A stretch of 64,000 bases of DNA, from positions 1 through 64,000 of the forward strand of contig JBHJGV010000043.1 in the NCBI GenBank assembly GCA_050331455.1, in the 5' to 3' direction. Below the pieces are notes generated by a model. It had not been told where the DNA came from, did not search any database, and saw nothing but the letters and a program-made list of their open reading frames with translations. This stretch comes from CAYUYV01 sp050331455 (GTDB lineage: Bacteria; Pseudomonadota; Alphaproteobacteria; JAJFIK01). Below are positions 37,101 through 45,129 of the stretch, in pieces. The translations under genes and the position numbers were made by a program. Numbering within the stretch: position 1 is the stretch's first letter; every line of letters starts with the position of its first letter.

Positions 37101-38450
37101 ATGGCAGGCGGTTCGGAACAGCCGGTGGCGGGGCAGCCGATGGATGGGCAGTCTAAGACCGGGCTGGGCGATCACGGATCCATGAATCCGGAACGGTCGG
37201 ACGGGTGGGACGTTGTGATCGTTGGCGGCGGTCTCGTCGGTCTCACGCTCGGTATCGCCCTCGCCAAGGCCAAGCTCGAAACCATCGTTATCGACGGGCT
37301 CGATCCGTCCACGGTGGTCGATGCTGGCTTCGACGGCCGTGTGTCGGCCATTGCCTTTGCCTCGGCGCGCATGTTCAAGGCTCTGGGCCTGTGGCCCAGC
37401 CTCGAGGACCGGGCCCAGCCCATCAACGATATTCTGGTGACGGACGGAACCGGCCGCCGGGCCGGCGAGGCGGGTGCTGCATCTTTGATGCATTTGCATT
37501 TTGACCACCGGGAACTCGACACCGGGCCCCTGGGATTCCTGATGGAGAACCGCCATATTCGCATGGCCCAGCAGACCGTGATGGCCGATTGTCCGGGTCT
37601 GCATGTCCTGGCGCCGGCGTCGGTCGCGCGGGTCGAGCGCGGGGCCCAGGGGGTCACGGCGCATCTGGCCGACGGGCGGACCATCAAGGCCAAGCTGTGC
37701 CTCGCCGCCGACGGCCGACGCTCCTTCCTGCGCGAGTCGGCCGGGATCCGGACCGTGGGCTGGCAGTATCGGCAGACCGGGATTGTGACCACGGTGGAGC
37801 ACGATGATCCCCATCACGGTGTGGCTCAGGAGTATTTCCTGCCCCACGGACCTTTCGCCATTCTGCCCATGACCGGCAATCGGGCCTCCCTGGTGTGGAC
37901 CGAGGACGCCGATCTGGCGCCGGACTATATGGCGCTCGACGATGCGCGGTTTGCGGAGGAAATTACCCACCGCTTCGGGCCCTATCTTGGCGAGGTCCGC
38001 CCTGTGGGGCCCCGCTGGTCCTATCCCCTGGGATTTCACATGGCCGAGCGCTTCGTGGACGATCGCATGGCCCTGGTGGGCGACGCGGCCCACGGCATCC
38101 ACCCCATCGCCGGCCAGGGCCTCAATCTGGGCCTGCGCGACATCGCGGCCCTCGCGGAAGTGCTGGCGGATGCCCGCCGGCTTGGCCTCGATCCCGGCGC
38201 CCCCACCGTGCTGGAGCGCTATCAGCAGTGGCGCCGCTTCGACACGGTGGCGCTGGCAGCCGGCACGGATGTGCTGACCCGTCTGTTCTCGAACGATTTC
38301 GGCCCCCTACGGATGGCCCGGGATATGGGTCTGGCCATGGTGAACGCCATCGGCCCGGCCCGGCGCCTGTTCATGCGCCATGCGGGCGGCGCGGTGGCGG
38401 TCGGCGGCGAAGCGAGCCTGCCCCGCCTGCTGCGCGGCGAAGCGGTGTGA
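37101..38450 (+). CDS. UbiH/UbiF-family FAD-dependent monooxygenase
   Basis: This 449-residue flavoprotein hydroxylase has the FAD dinucleotide motif (VVIVGGGLVGLTLGIAL), the DG motif (CLAADGRRSFLRESAGI), and the GD motif (RMALVGDAAHGIHPIAGQGLNLGLRDIAAL) characteristic of the ubiquinone hydroxylase group. It probably hydroxylates the ring in ubiquinone biosynthesis; which position (C1, C5 or C6) cannot be read from motifs. GGGAG lies seven bases before the ATG at 37101. In-frame starts at 37050 and 37080 are less well placed. It converges on the acyltransferase gene. Confidence 0.9.
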   Translation: MAGGSEQPVAGQPMDGQSKTGLGDHGSMNPERSDGWDVVIVGGGLVGLTLGIALAKAKLETIVIDGLDPSTVVDAGFDGRVSAIAFASARMFKALGLWPSLEDRAQPINDILVTDGTGRRAGEAGAASLMHLHFDHRELDTGPLGFLMENRHIRMAQQTVMADCPGLHVLAPASVARVERGAQGVTAHLADGRTIKAKLCLAADGRRSFLRESAGIRTVGWQYRQTGIVTTVEHDDPHHGVAQEYFLPHGPFAILPMTGNRASLVWTEDADLAPDYMALDDARFAEEITHRFGPYLGEVRPVGPRWSYPLGFHMAERFVDDRMALVGDAAHGIHPIAGQGLNLGLRDIAALAEVLADARRLGLDPGAPTVLERYQQWRRFDTVALAAGTDVLTRLFSNDFGPLRMARDMGLAMVNAIGPARRLFMRHAGGAVAVGGEASLPRLLRGEAV

Positions 38451-38460
38451 GCGCGCGGGC

Positions 38461-39357
38461 TTACGGGAAGGGTGGGGCCCGTCCGGGGCCCATGCTGCGT
38501 TCCACATGGTGCTGCAGGCGCGTGATCTGGTCTTCGGGATCGCCGTCGAGCTGGTCCGGCTGGATCATGGGTCCGAAGGTGATCCGGTAGGTCTTGTTCT
38601 GCTTGTTGAGCATCTCGTTGAAGATCGTCATGTCCCGCAACTCGTTGCTCAGGAAATGCAGCGTGTAGTAGAGCAGCGAGTTGCGGGCCGAGATGTGGAT
38701 GGGCAGGATCGGCGCATGATGCCGGCGCATCAGGCTGAGCACGGTCGTCAGCCAGGGACGCTCCTTGAGACCGGAAGCGGTCATATGGGCCAGCCGGCCG
38801 GACGGGAAGATCATCACAAGGCGGTCCTGCTCAAAGGCCTTCCGGGCCAGGAGCAAGGTTTCCTTCGTCTTGGCCCGGGTGCGTCTGTCCTCCACCCATT
38901 CCACGGGAATGATATTGCCGACAAGGGACGGGCAGGCCCGGATGGCATCGCGATTGGCAAAGAACATCACATCACGGCGCATGGGCAGCAGCGCCTGATA
39001 AAGCGCAATCCCATCCACGATTCCGGTCGGATGGTTCGCCACGAGAATGGCCTTGCCCGAAGACGGGACATGCTCCATGCCCTCGATCTGGAGATCGAGC
39101 GCCAACCGGTTCGCAAGGTAATCGAGCACGCCGTGGGATGAGAGCGGCGCCACCTCGTCCACGGTGCGCTTGGCCTCGCGGTAGCGCAGCAGGGGATAGA
39201 ACACGGCCCTCACCATGGGCCACACGATCGGCATACGCACCAGATGGCGCGCCCGCTCTTCGATCAGCACATCGACGATGTGAAGACTTTCGTCGTCCGG
39301 CGGACCGCCGGGCGTCAGGACCGGGGTGTCGGAGGCGCGCCGGGTTTGGTCATCCAT
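38461..39357 (-). CDS. Lysophospholipid acyltransferase-type protein with HX5D motif
   Basis: This 298-residue protein of the PlsC-like acyltransferase group transfers acyl chains to glycerolipids. The active-site block is ILVANHPTGIVDG. Between the catalytic histidine and aspartate there are five residues, not the four of classical PlsC (HX4D). The second block (MIFPSGRLAHMT) and third (APILPIHI) resemble PlsC blocks III and IV. The 43-base overlap at its start with the small membrane protein gene suggests coupling. The acceptor is unknown; membrane association is likely. Confidence 0.8.
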   Translation of the reverse strand: MDDQTRRASDTPVLTPGGPPDDESLHIVDVLIEERARHLVRMPIVWPMVRAVFYPLLRYREAKRTVDEVAPLSSHGVLDYLANRLALDLQIEGMEHVPSSGKAILVANHPTGIVDGIALYQALLPMRRDVMFFANRDAIRACPSLVGNIIPVEWVEDRRTRAKTKETLLLARKAFEQDRLVMIFPSGRLAHMTASGLKERPWLTTVLSLMRRHHAPILPIHISARNSLLYYTLHFLSNELRDMTIFNEMLNKQNKTYRITFGPMIQPDQLDGDPEDQITRLQHHVERSMGPGRAPPFP

Positions 39358-39728
39358 GGAGTGTCACTCTGTCTGCCGTCGAGATCGACGTAAAAGGCCC
39401 TGGCCGCCTCCAGGATGGACCGTGTGCGGGCGTCTTCGGCATCGTCGCGAGTTTCATAGGCGGTGCCGTCCCACACGAAACGTGGGACCGGGGGCCGACC
39501 CCCATCCCGGGGCACCCAGATCCGGTCGACCGGTGGGGTCTGCGACGCGATGTGGTCGATGGTGAGGGCCATGTGGCCGTGGGGATGGCGGCGCAGATTG
39601 GCGATGCGGGCCAAGCGGGCCTGCTGACGGGCTTCCTGATGGTCGAACCAGGCACCGATGCGCTCCCGGTTGGCCACCAGGATCACGACACCCAGAAGTG
39701 CCAGCACCCACCCGATCGTCCCCGCCAT
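39315..39728 (-). CDS. Membrane-anchored small protein of unknown function
   Basis: I do not recognise this 137-residue protein. An N-terminal membrane helix (TIGWVLALLGVVILVAN) is followed by a basic, Arg/Gln/Ala-rich coil (FDHQEARQQARLARIANLRR) and a compact C-terminal part (PRFVWDGTAYETRDDAEDARTRSILEAARAFYVDLDG), which looks folded. The ATG at 39728 gives the membrane anchor directly. It overlaps the acyltransferase gene by 43 bases. A 16-bp tandem repeat lies upstream of the start. Confidence 0.6.
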   Translation of the reverse strand: MAGTIGWVLALLGVVILVANRERIGAWFDHQEARQQARLARIANLRRHPHGHMALTIDHIASQTPPVDRIWVPRDGGRPPVPRFVWDGTAYETRDDAEDARTRSILEAARAFYVDLDGRQSDTPWMTKPGAPPTPRS

Positions 39729-39770
39729 GCCGTGTTCGCTCCGCCCCGGGTCCCGCGCCGCCCTGTTTGT

Positions 39771-39826
39771 GCTCGGTCCCACGCCTGCTCGGTCCCACGC
39801 CTGCTCGGCCCCACGCCTGCTCGGCC
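39771..39826. repeat. 16-bp tandem repeat, 3.5 copies
   Basis: GCTCGGTCCCACGCCT occurs perfectly twice (39771-39786 and 39787-39802), then with one change (GCTCGGCCCCACGCCT, 39803-39818), then as a half copy. It lies 43-98 bases upstream of the start codon at 39728 on the minus strand. Confidence 0.9.
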
Positions 39827-39912
39827 AATGCGTGCCGCTTGAGGACGAAGTCTAACCGGGTCGGCCGGATACGGCCATGGCGTGAACGGCGAAGCGCCGG
39901 GCCAGCCATGCC

Positions 39913-40353
39913 TTACGGCGTGTTCCGGGACCCGTCTCGCGCAAAACCGGCGGCCGCCAGCCGCGCTTCGTAGGCGGCGATCAGCGCATCCCGGTCCCGG
40001 CCCAGGCGGTGCAGCGTCTCCCAGGTGTAAAAGCCCGTATCGTGGCCGTCATCGAAACACAGCCGAACCGCATAGAGCCCCACGGGTTCGATCGCAGTGA
40101 TGGTCACGCCGGTCTTGCCCGTGACGAGCTGGCGCTCCCCGGGGCCATGGCCCTGGACTTCGGCGCTCGGGCTTTCCACCCGCAGGAGTTCCGCCGGGAT
40201 CTCGAACGCTGTTTCATTGTCGAAGGTCACGCTGAGGACGCGGCGCCCGCGGCTGTAGCGCAAGGCGACGGGCCAGGGCGCGGCGGATGCCGCCCTATCC
40301 GGTGCCGCGGGGGACTTTGCGGGGGACTCCGCTGGGGACTGGGAGGCGGACAT
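39913..40353 (-). CDS. DUF971 / GBBH-like N-terminal domain protein
   Basis: This 146-residue protein carries the small domain found at the N-terminus of gamma-butyrobetaine hydroxylases (DUF971): LRYSRGRRVLSVTFDN, ITAIEPVGLYAVRLCFDDGHDTGFYTWETLHRLG. Stand-alone members are linked by context to Fe-S cluster handling in other bacteria; this is a family-level statement. The first 25 residues are a repeated SPAESPAKSP linker. The ATG at 40353 shares its A with the TGA of the preceding Trm112-like gene, so the two are translationally coupled. Confidence 0.85.
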   Translation of the reverse strand: MSASQSPAESPAKSPAAPDRAASAAPWPVALRYSRGRRVLSVTFDNETAFEIPAELLRVESPSAEVQGHGPGERQLVTGKTGVTITAIEPVGLYAVRLCFDDGHDTGFYTWETLHRLGRDRDALIAAYEARLAAAGFARDGSRNTP

Positions 40354-40577
40354 CACGGCATCCGGTCCCGTTCTTCGTCCGTCAGCGGACGGGCCTCGTC
40401 GGGCAGCATGATGGGGATGCCTTCGCGGATCGGAAAGGCGAGCCCGGCGCCCCGGCTGATCAGTTCCTGGGCCTTGCTGTCATAAATCAGAACGCCCCTC
40501 GTGACGGGGCAGACGAGAATTTCGAGAAGTTTGGGGTCCACTTCCCGGTGGGGGGTCGTCTCGTCGGTTTCGGCCAT
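40353..40577 (-). CDS. Trm112-like small protein
   Basis: This 74-residue protein of the Trm112/YcaR type has the domain VDPKLLEILVCPVTRGVLIYDSK and ends in FPIREGIPIMLPDEARPL, both typical. Bacterial members are small putative activators or scaffolds of uncharacterised methyltransferases. One cysteine remains of the zinc-ribbon pair (CPVT), as in many bacterial homologues. It sits between the Lon-domain gene and the DUF971 gene in a string of short, close-packed minus-strand genes. Confidence 0.88.
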   Translation of the reverse strand: MAETDETTPHREVDPKLLEILVCPVTRGVLIYDSKAQELISRGAGLAFPIREGIPIMLPDEARPLTDEERDRMP

Positions 40578-40659
40578 GGCTTGCTCTCGCATCAAGGTCT
40601 TCGGTCCGGTGGCACGGCCTTTCAGGCCGCATTCACCGGATGACGGGCAGATCATCGGG

Positions 40660-41325
40660 TCATTGGACGGGCATGTCTTCGTCCGTGTCGCCTTTTGCCG
40701 TCGCGATTTTCAGAAGGGCCACCAGGGCTTCGGCCCGGCCTTTGACCGTGGGCGCCTCCAGCAGCGCCTGTTTCTCGCCGGCTTCGAAGGGACAGATCAT
40801 GGACAGGGAGTTGATCAGGGTTTCAAGGGGCGCCTGGGCGATGGAGTCCCAATCCGCCTGGAGGTCGAAGGTCTCCAGATACGCTTTTAGATTGCCGACC
40901 AATTCGTCCCGGTCGATGACGGGCTCGTCGGAGCTGGCATCCAAGTCACGGGCGAAGGCGTCGTAGTCTACCGCCATCTGGCGATAGGGCGTCACCGTCT
41001 CCAGCTCGTTTTCGATCCGGAACCGGCAGACGCCCGTGAGCGTGATCATGTAGCGCCCGTCGGGCACTTCGTTGAAGCCCGTGAGCCGGCCGACACAGCC
41101 CAAATCATAAACCTCCGGACGGGAGGCCCGGTCGTCCGGCTGGCGGGGCTGAACCATCCCGATGAGCCGGTGATGGGCCAGGGCGTCGTCGACCATGGAC
41201 AGGTAACGCGGCTCGAAAATGTTGAGCGGCAGCCGGCCGCGGGGCAAAAGCAGCGCGCCGCTCAAGGGAAAGACGGGAATTGTCCGCGCCAGGTCGTCGA
41301 TAGTGTCATAGGGGTGGAGATCCAT
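40660..41325 (-). CDS. Lon N-terminal (substrate-binding) domain protein
   Basis: This 221-residue protein contains the Lon protease N-terminal domain without ATPase or peptidase: IPVFPLSGALLLPRGRLPLNIFEPRYLSMVDDAL and IGMVQPRQ are typical, as is the GRLTGFNEVPDGRYMITLTG strand pattern. Stand-alone members are abundant in proteobacteria; a chaperone- or adaptor-like function is suspected. It lies between the thioredoxin-TPR gene and the Trm112-like gene, so it belongs to a conserved alphaproteobacterial string. The start is the ATG at 41325, though an in-frame start at 41412 exists. Confidence 0.88.
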   Translation of the reverse strand: MDLHPYDTIDDLARTIPVFPLSGALLLPRGRLPLNIFEPRYLSMVDDALAHHRLIGMVQPRQPDDRASRPEVYDLGCVGRLTGFNEVPDGRYMITLTGVCRFRIENELETVTPYRQMAVDYDAFARDLDASSDEPVIDRDELVGNLKAYLETFDLQADWDSIAQAPLETLINSLSMICPFEAGEKQALLEAPTVKGRAEALVALLKIATAKGDTDEDMPVQ

Positions 41326-41433
41326 GGGGCGCTCGCTGTCCTCAAAGGCCTCGGCGTCGGAGGCGGACCCGGAACCGCCGGGCCGTCGGTGGTGCGCCGC
41401 CCGCGCAGGCAAGGGCGGCGCCGGGACACGGGA

Positions 41434-42357
41434 TCACGAGAACAGGATCGAGGACAGGCGCCGGCGGCCACTGACCGTCAGGGGGTCCGTGGGCCCGAAG
41501 GCCTCGAACAGGGTCAAAAGCTGCTTGCGGGCGGCTTCCTCATTCCAGCTCCGATCGCGGCGGATGATCTCCAGTAGGTGATCGACTGCACCGGCCTGAT
41601 CGTTCTGGGTGTTGAGGGCGAGGGCAAGATCAAACCGTGCCGCGTGATCATTCGCGTCAGCCTCGATCTTGGCCTTCAGGGCGGCGACTTCAGAACTGTC
41701 CGCCTTTGGGCCCTGGGCAAGCTGGAGCTTGGCGCGGGCCGACACCACGGCCGGATCGTTCGCCGCCTCTGGCGGGACCACGGCGAGGGTCTTTTCCGCC
41801 TGTTCCAGATCGCCATGGGCCACATAGCACTGGACGAGGCCGCCAAGCGCCCGGGCATTGGCTTTGTCCTCGCCCAGCACTTCGGCATACAGCTGGGCCG
41901 CATTGCCGAGATCGTTCTGGGAGAGGGCTTGTTCCGCCATGTCCAGCACCTGATCGACGGGGGACGGGCCGATCCCGCCGGCGAGGCGCTCCACGAAGCT
42001 GCGCACCTGGCTTTCGGGCAGTGCGCCCATGAACCCATCCACCGGCTGTCCGCCCTTGAAGGCGATCACGGCCGGGATCGACTGGATGCGCATCTGCTGG
42101 GCGATGAGCTGGTTTTCGTCGATATTCACTTTGACGAGGCGCACCTTACCGCCCGCGGCCTTCACCACCTTTTCCAGGATCGGCGTGAGCTGCTTGCACG
42201 GGCCGCACCAGGGCGCCCAGAAATCCACGATGACCGGGGTCTGGAGCGAGGCCTCAATGACATCGGCCACGAACGTGTCCGCGGTCGAATCCTTGACCAA
42301 ATCGCCGGTGCCGGCGCCGGGCGTGGCAGCGGGGGTCTGACCCAAGGTGAATGTCAT
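41434..42357 (-). CDS. Thioredoxin-TPR protein (CnoX/YbbN-like)
   Basis: This 307-residue protein begins with a thioredoxin domain (about residues 25-130) with an intact WCGPCK active site in VDFWAPWCGPCKQLTPIL. TPR-type repeats follow (about 140-300: DQVLDMAEQALSQNDLGNAAQLYAEVL and similar). This architecture matches CnoX (YbbN), a redox chaperone that protects proteins from over-oxidation; members with CXXC also act as oxidoreductases. AAGGA lies seven bases before the ATG at 42357. It starts the minus-strand string trx - Lon-N - Trm112 - DUF971. Confidence 0.9.
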   Translation of the reverse strand: MTFTLGQTPAATPGAGTGDLVKDSTADTFVADVIEASLQTPVIVDFWAPWCGPCKQLTPILEKVVKAAGGKVRLVKVNIDENQLIAQQMRIQSIPAVIAFKGGQPVDGFMGALPESQVRSFVERLAGGIGPSPVDQVLDMAEQALSQNDLGNAAQLYAEVLGEDKANARALGGLVQCYVAHGDLEQAEKTLAVVPPEAANDPAVVSARAKLQLAQGPKADSSEVAALKAKIEADANDHAARFDLALALNTQNDQAGAVDHLLEIIRRDRSWNEEAARKQLLTLFEAFGPTDPLTVSGRRRLSSILFS

Positions 42358-42527
42358 GGCATATTCCTTTTCGTCGCATTCTGGCGGGGGCCAAGGGGCT
42401 CCCGGGCGATCTGGCCGGCTCGGGCTGGCGGCGCGGATCCGTGAATTCAGCGTCTCCCTCACATAGTCGGGAACGCGGCCGACGCCAAGCGACAGGCCGC
42501 AAGCTAAAAAGAACGGGGTCGCTGCGT

Positions 42528-43082
42528 TCAGATCTCCCCGCCGGACAGGGCCGTGAAATCCTGGATCACCGGGGCGTGGCCGCAGGCCCGGGCGAAGCGC
42601 ATGAGATCGGCCGGTGCAATGGCGGTGGTGGCGGTGTTCTGGAGCGGGTGGAAATGCACCGGATCGCACGCCATCAGGGCCGCGTCGAACAGGATATGGG
42701 CCAAGCGCCCCGGCGCCGCATTGATGAGCGCGAAGGCGGTGACCGAGCCCGGCGTGACCCCGAGCACGTCCTCCATCAGGTCCGGCGCGGCGAAACTGAG
42801 CCGCCCCGTGCCGAGCCCCTTGTGCAGATGCTTGAGCGGAATGTCCGTGTCGTCCTTGGCGCAAAGGAGCACGAGGGTGCCCTTCTTGTCCTTCAGGAAC
42901 AGGTTCTTGGAGTGCCCGCCCGGCCATTGGCGCTTCATCTGCGCGCCCTGGCCCACGGTGAAGATGGGCTCGTGGTCATAGGTCCACGTGGTGATGCCCA
43001 GGGCCTCGAGCCGGGCGAGCAGATCGGCGCGGGTGGCAAAGGTCCGGGCGGGCGGCAGGGGATCGGCGACGGCGTCGGTCAT
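42528..43082 (-). CDS. YbaK/ProX-type aminoacyl-tRNA deacylase
   Basis: This 184-residue single-domain protein belongs to the YbaK/ProRS INS-domain group that removes mischarged amino acids from tRNA. The conserved lysine region is GGHSKNLFLKDKKGTLVLL, and GRLSFAAPDLMEDVLGVTPGSVTAFALIN is the typical second block. The presence of NAAPGRLAHILFDAALM and the length suggest the ProXp-ala type, which hydrolyses Ala-tRNAPro; that sub-assignment is tentative. Confidence 0.9.
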   Translation of the reverse strand: MTDAVADPLPPARTFATRADLLARLEALGITTWTYDHEPIFTVGQGAQMKRQWPGGHSKNLFLKDKKGTLVLLCAKDDTDIPLKHLHKGLGTGRLSFAAPDLMEDVLGVTPGSVTAFALINAAPGRLAHILFDAALMACDPVHFHPLQNTATTAIAPADLMRFARACGHAPVIQDFTALSGGEI

Positions 43083-43224
43083 GGCGGGGGGTCAGTCTGC
43101 GTGGTTTTCCAGGCCCGTTTCTCGCCCGGCCCGATTGGCCGCGTCAAACCCCTTGCATTCTCCCCGCCCTTCGGCAATAACCGCGGTCTGACACGGCGGT
43201 GCCACACACCGCCTACCCCAGGAT

Positions 43225-43299
43225 GCGGGCGTAGCTCAGGGGTAGAGCACAACCTTGCCAAGGTTGGGGTCGTGAGTTCGAATCTCATCGCCCGCTCCA
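43225..43299 (+). tRNA. tRNA-Gly (anticodon GCC)
   Basis: A complete tRNA with acceptor stem GCGGGCG / CGCCCGC, discriminator T and an encoded CCA (43297-43299). The anticodon stem-loop is AACCTTGCCAAGGTT, giving GCC (glycine). The T-arm GTTCGAATC is standard. Its 3' end is part of a 23-bp direct repeat marking the attachment site of the downstream genomic island. Confidence 0.97.
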
Positions 43300-43308
43300 G
43301 ATTTTTCA
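43286..43308 (+). repeat. attL-like direct repeat (23 bp) at tRNA-Gly 3' end
   Basis: This copy comprises the last 14 bases of tRNA-Gly and nine bases beyond (core CCGCTCCAGATTTTTCA). An identical 23-bp copy lies at 50305-50327. Repeats of a tRNA 3' end at both ends of a segment are the hallmark of site-specific integration by tyrosine recombinases. Confidence 0.9.
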
Positions 43309-43834
43309 ATGGGTTAGCATTTGTAGGCCGCAACCTTTTCGATGCCACTGGTACCTCCCAGCGCGCTATCGCGTTTCCATTTTGCGATTGACGGCGTTTT
43401 AGTCTCACCATTCTAAATTGATTGATCCGATGGCCCGCAACCTTGAGCAGGTTGTGGGCTTTCCGTGTTCTGCCGACTCGTTGAACAGTCACGCCTGGTG
43501 TGACGGATTAACCCCGATTTTCCGGTTACCCCCCGCTCGTTTGAGCCCAGACCACGCCCTGCCCGGCGCAAAAATCTGACACTATTACCCACAGTGTTAT
43601 CCGCAGGGGATTGGCGTAATGAATGACTGGCAATGTCCTGGCATCATTTTTCGTAGGGGGGGCCAAAATTCCAAAAGATTTCGACGCCTCACAGCTTGAC
43701 CTCCGGCTATTGCAGCCATGACCTCGATGAAATCTTAAAGGAAATACTTTACGTTTTCGAAGACCTCTCTGCCTTTGAGGTGATCTAATTTTGCAATTAG
43801 TTCAGGCAGAGAGGGCTTGTCATCTCTGGGATAA
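43300..43834. other. Island left end, no gene seen
   Basis: About 530 bases with no reading frame that I can support. It includes a terminator-like hairpin (43433-43459) and an A/T-rich part from 43560 to 43830. I looked for an integrase or a fragment of one on both strands and saw none. Confidence 0.5.
43433..43459 (+). terminator. Terminator-like hairpin after tRNA-Gly
   Basis: GCCCGCAACCT and AGGTTGTGGGC form an 11-bp stem with one wobble pair and a 5-base loop, followed by TTT. It could end the tRNA-Gly transcript within the island. Confidence 0.45.
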
Positions 43835-44356
43835 TCAGCGCTTTCTACGAAAGCTCCCGATCACTCCGTTGACTTCAGCGATTGTCACGGCTTCGTCTTT
43901 ATTTGTATCGAGATAATCGAATAGTTGCATGGCGCGAGCGGTGTACTCGTCGGGGTCGACCGCCCCATTCTTATTCGTATCGGCCCGCTTAAACCGCCGG
44001 TTCGGGATCATGCCGGGCCGGGCAAATTCGTCCCGTTCCAACCGTGCGTCTGCATTGATGTCCATAACGTCAAATAAGGCGCCCGCACTGATTGCGAACT
44101 CATTTTCGTTGAGCGCCCCATCCATGTCGCCGTCCGACCAAATAAACACGGCCTCCAGCTTTTCGTCCGGCGTCATGGCTGTCCATTCTTCCTTATTCGG
44201 CGGACGGCCTTCTTGAAACCAAGCGGGTCCGGCAATCGCCGCCTCATCGGTTTGTGCCCGACTAACCTGGGCGCCGGTCATCGTTCCAAAGCCGATCAGA
44301 ACGATTCCCAGCAAAAATGAAGACTTTTTGAGTAAAAATCTCGATTGCATTGCCAT
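43835..44356 (-). CDS. Exported EF-hand calcium-binding protein
   Basis: This 173-residue protein has an N-terminal hydrophobic export signal (SSFLLGIVLIGFGTMTGAQ) and four EF-hand loops: DGDMDGALNENE, DINADARLERDE, DTNKNGAVDPDE and DTNKDEAVTIAE. The first and third have canonical D-x-D/N-x-D/N-G spacing; the second and fourth lack the central glycine. It probably binds calcium in the periplasm or outside the cell. AAAGGA precedes the ATG at 44356. It is the last gene of a minus-strand series with a secreted protein and a two-component system. Confidence 0.85.
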   Translation of the reverse strand: MAMQSRFLLKKSSFLLGIVLIGFGTMTGAQVSRAQTDEAAIAGPAWFQEGRPPNKEEWTAMTPDEKLEAVFIWSDGDMDGALNENEFAISAGALFDVMDINADARLERDEFARPGMIPNRRFKRADTNKNGAVDPDEYTARAMQLFDYLDTNKDEAVTIAEVNGVIGSFRRKR

Positions 44357-44394
44357 GTCGATATTCCTTTGTCCGAGACTTGTTTGACGCTGGT

Positions 44395-45018
44395 TCACTG
44401 GTTCGGCGCAGGGCTGGTGATTGTCGATTGCTGACCGCCGGGGCCGGTTACGGTTCCGGTCACGCCGCCTTGCGCGTTCATCATCCACTGGCTGCCGATG
44501 GTAACCGGTTGGCCGGCTGGCCCGACGCAGGTGGTCTGGCCGGCGCGGCCGCCGCCCGTACGAGCCACGGCCCGGACGCAATCATAGCTGTACCCAAGCG
44601 CCGTCGTGCCGGAGGTCCGTGATTGTACCGACCCGTCGGCCGTGGCGACCCGTTCGTTTTGGATCGTCCCACCGAAAGCCGTACGGCCTTCTCGGCGCAC
44701 CTGATTGGTGTTGCCGTCGACGCGCCGTTCACTCCTCATCGACCCGCCAAACATGCCCTGTGCCTGGGCAGCCGTATTGGCACCCACCCGGCGCCACTGC
44801 ACAGCGTTCCCTAGCGGGCCCTGGAAGCCGGCCGCGCCTTGGGTTTGCGGCACAGTCGGCACCACCCATTGACGGCCTTGAGGACCGGTAAGCGTTTGAC
44901 TGGTCTCGGCGAGGGCAGAGTCCACCAAAACGGCTGCCATTGCCGCGATGAGACCGGTCAAAGCGTAAGCCGTCGGGCGGCAAGCCCTGCGACCCAACTG
45001 ATAAAGATCGAATTTCAT
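44395..45018 (-). CDS. Secreted Gly/Gln-rich protein of unknown function
   Basis: I do not recognise this 207-residue protein. It has an export signal (YALTGLIAAMAAVLVDSALAET) and a low-complexity mature part rich in Gly, Gln, Thr and Ser, with repeated pieces such as GPQGRQWVVPTV, GPLGNAVQWRRVGANT, FGGTIQNERVATADG and GPAGQPVTIGSQWMMNAQGG. The only two cysteines in the mature part (SYDCVRAVAR and TTCVGPAG) could form a disulfide. AAGGAG lies nine bases before the ATG at 45018. It sits 38 bases upstream of the EF-hand gene and downstream of the histidine kinase. Confidence 0.65.
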   Translation of the reverse strand: MKFDLYQLGRRACRPTAYALTGLIAAMAAVLVDSALAETSQTLTGPQGRQWVVPTVPQTQGAAGFQGPLGNAVQWRRVGANTAAQAQGMFGGSMRSERRVDGNTNQVRREGRTAFGGTIQNERVATADGSVQSRTSGTTALGYSYDCVRAVARTGGGRAGQTTCVGPAGQPVTIGSQWMMNAQGGVTGTVTGPGGQQSTITSPAPNQ

Positions 45019-45129
45019 GGCTGTGAGCTCCTTGCGGTTACAATGTGATCGCATCCTGCATGGCGCGCCCGCCGGTTCCCACGAACGGTCTGTATCTACC
45101 TTTATCGGATTGTATCGAGGCGGGTGGCC

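Noticed and set aside
39771..39826. Possible CRISPR array
   Set aside because: The units are directly adjacent without spacers and are too short (16 bp); no cas genes are present.
43079..43492. Minus-strand frame through tRNA-Gly
   Set aside because: It contains the familiar false-protein pattern MRFELTTPTLARLCSTPELR that comes from reading a tRNA backwards.
43300..43834. Search for an integrase near the left repeat
   Set aside because: No tyrosine-recombinase catalytic residues (R-H-x-x-R-Y) or helical core were found on either strand, here or at 49983-50304.
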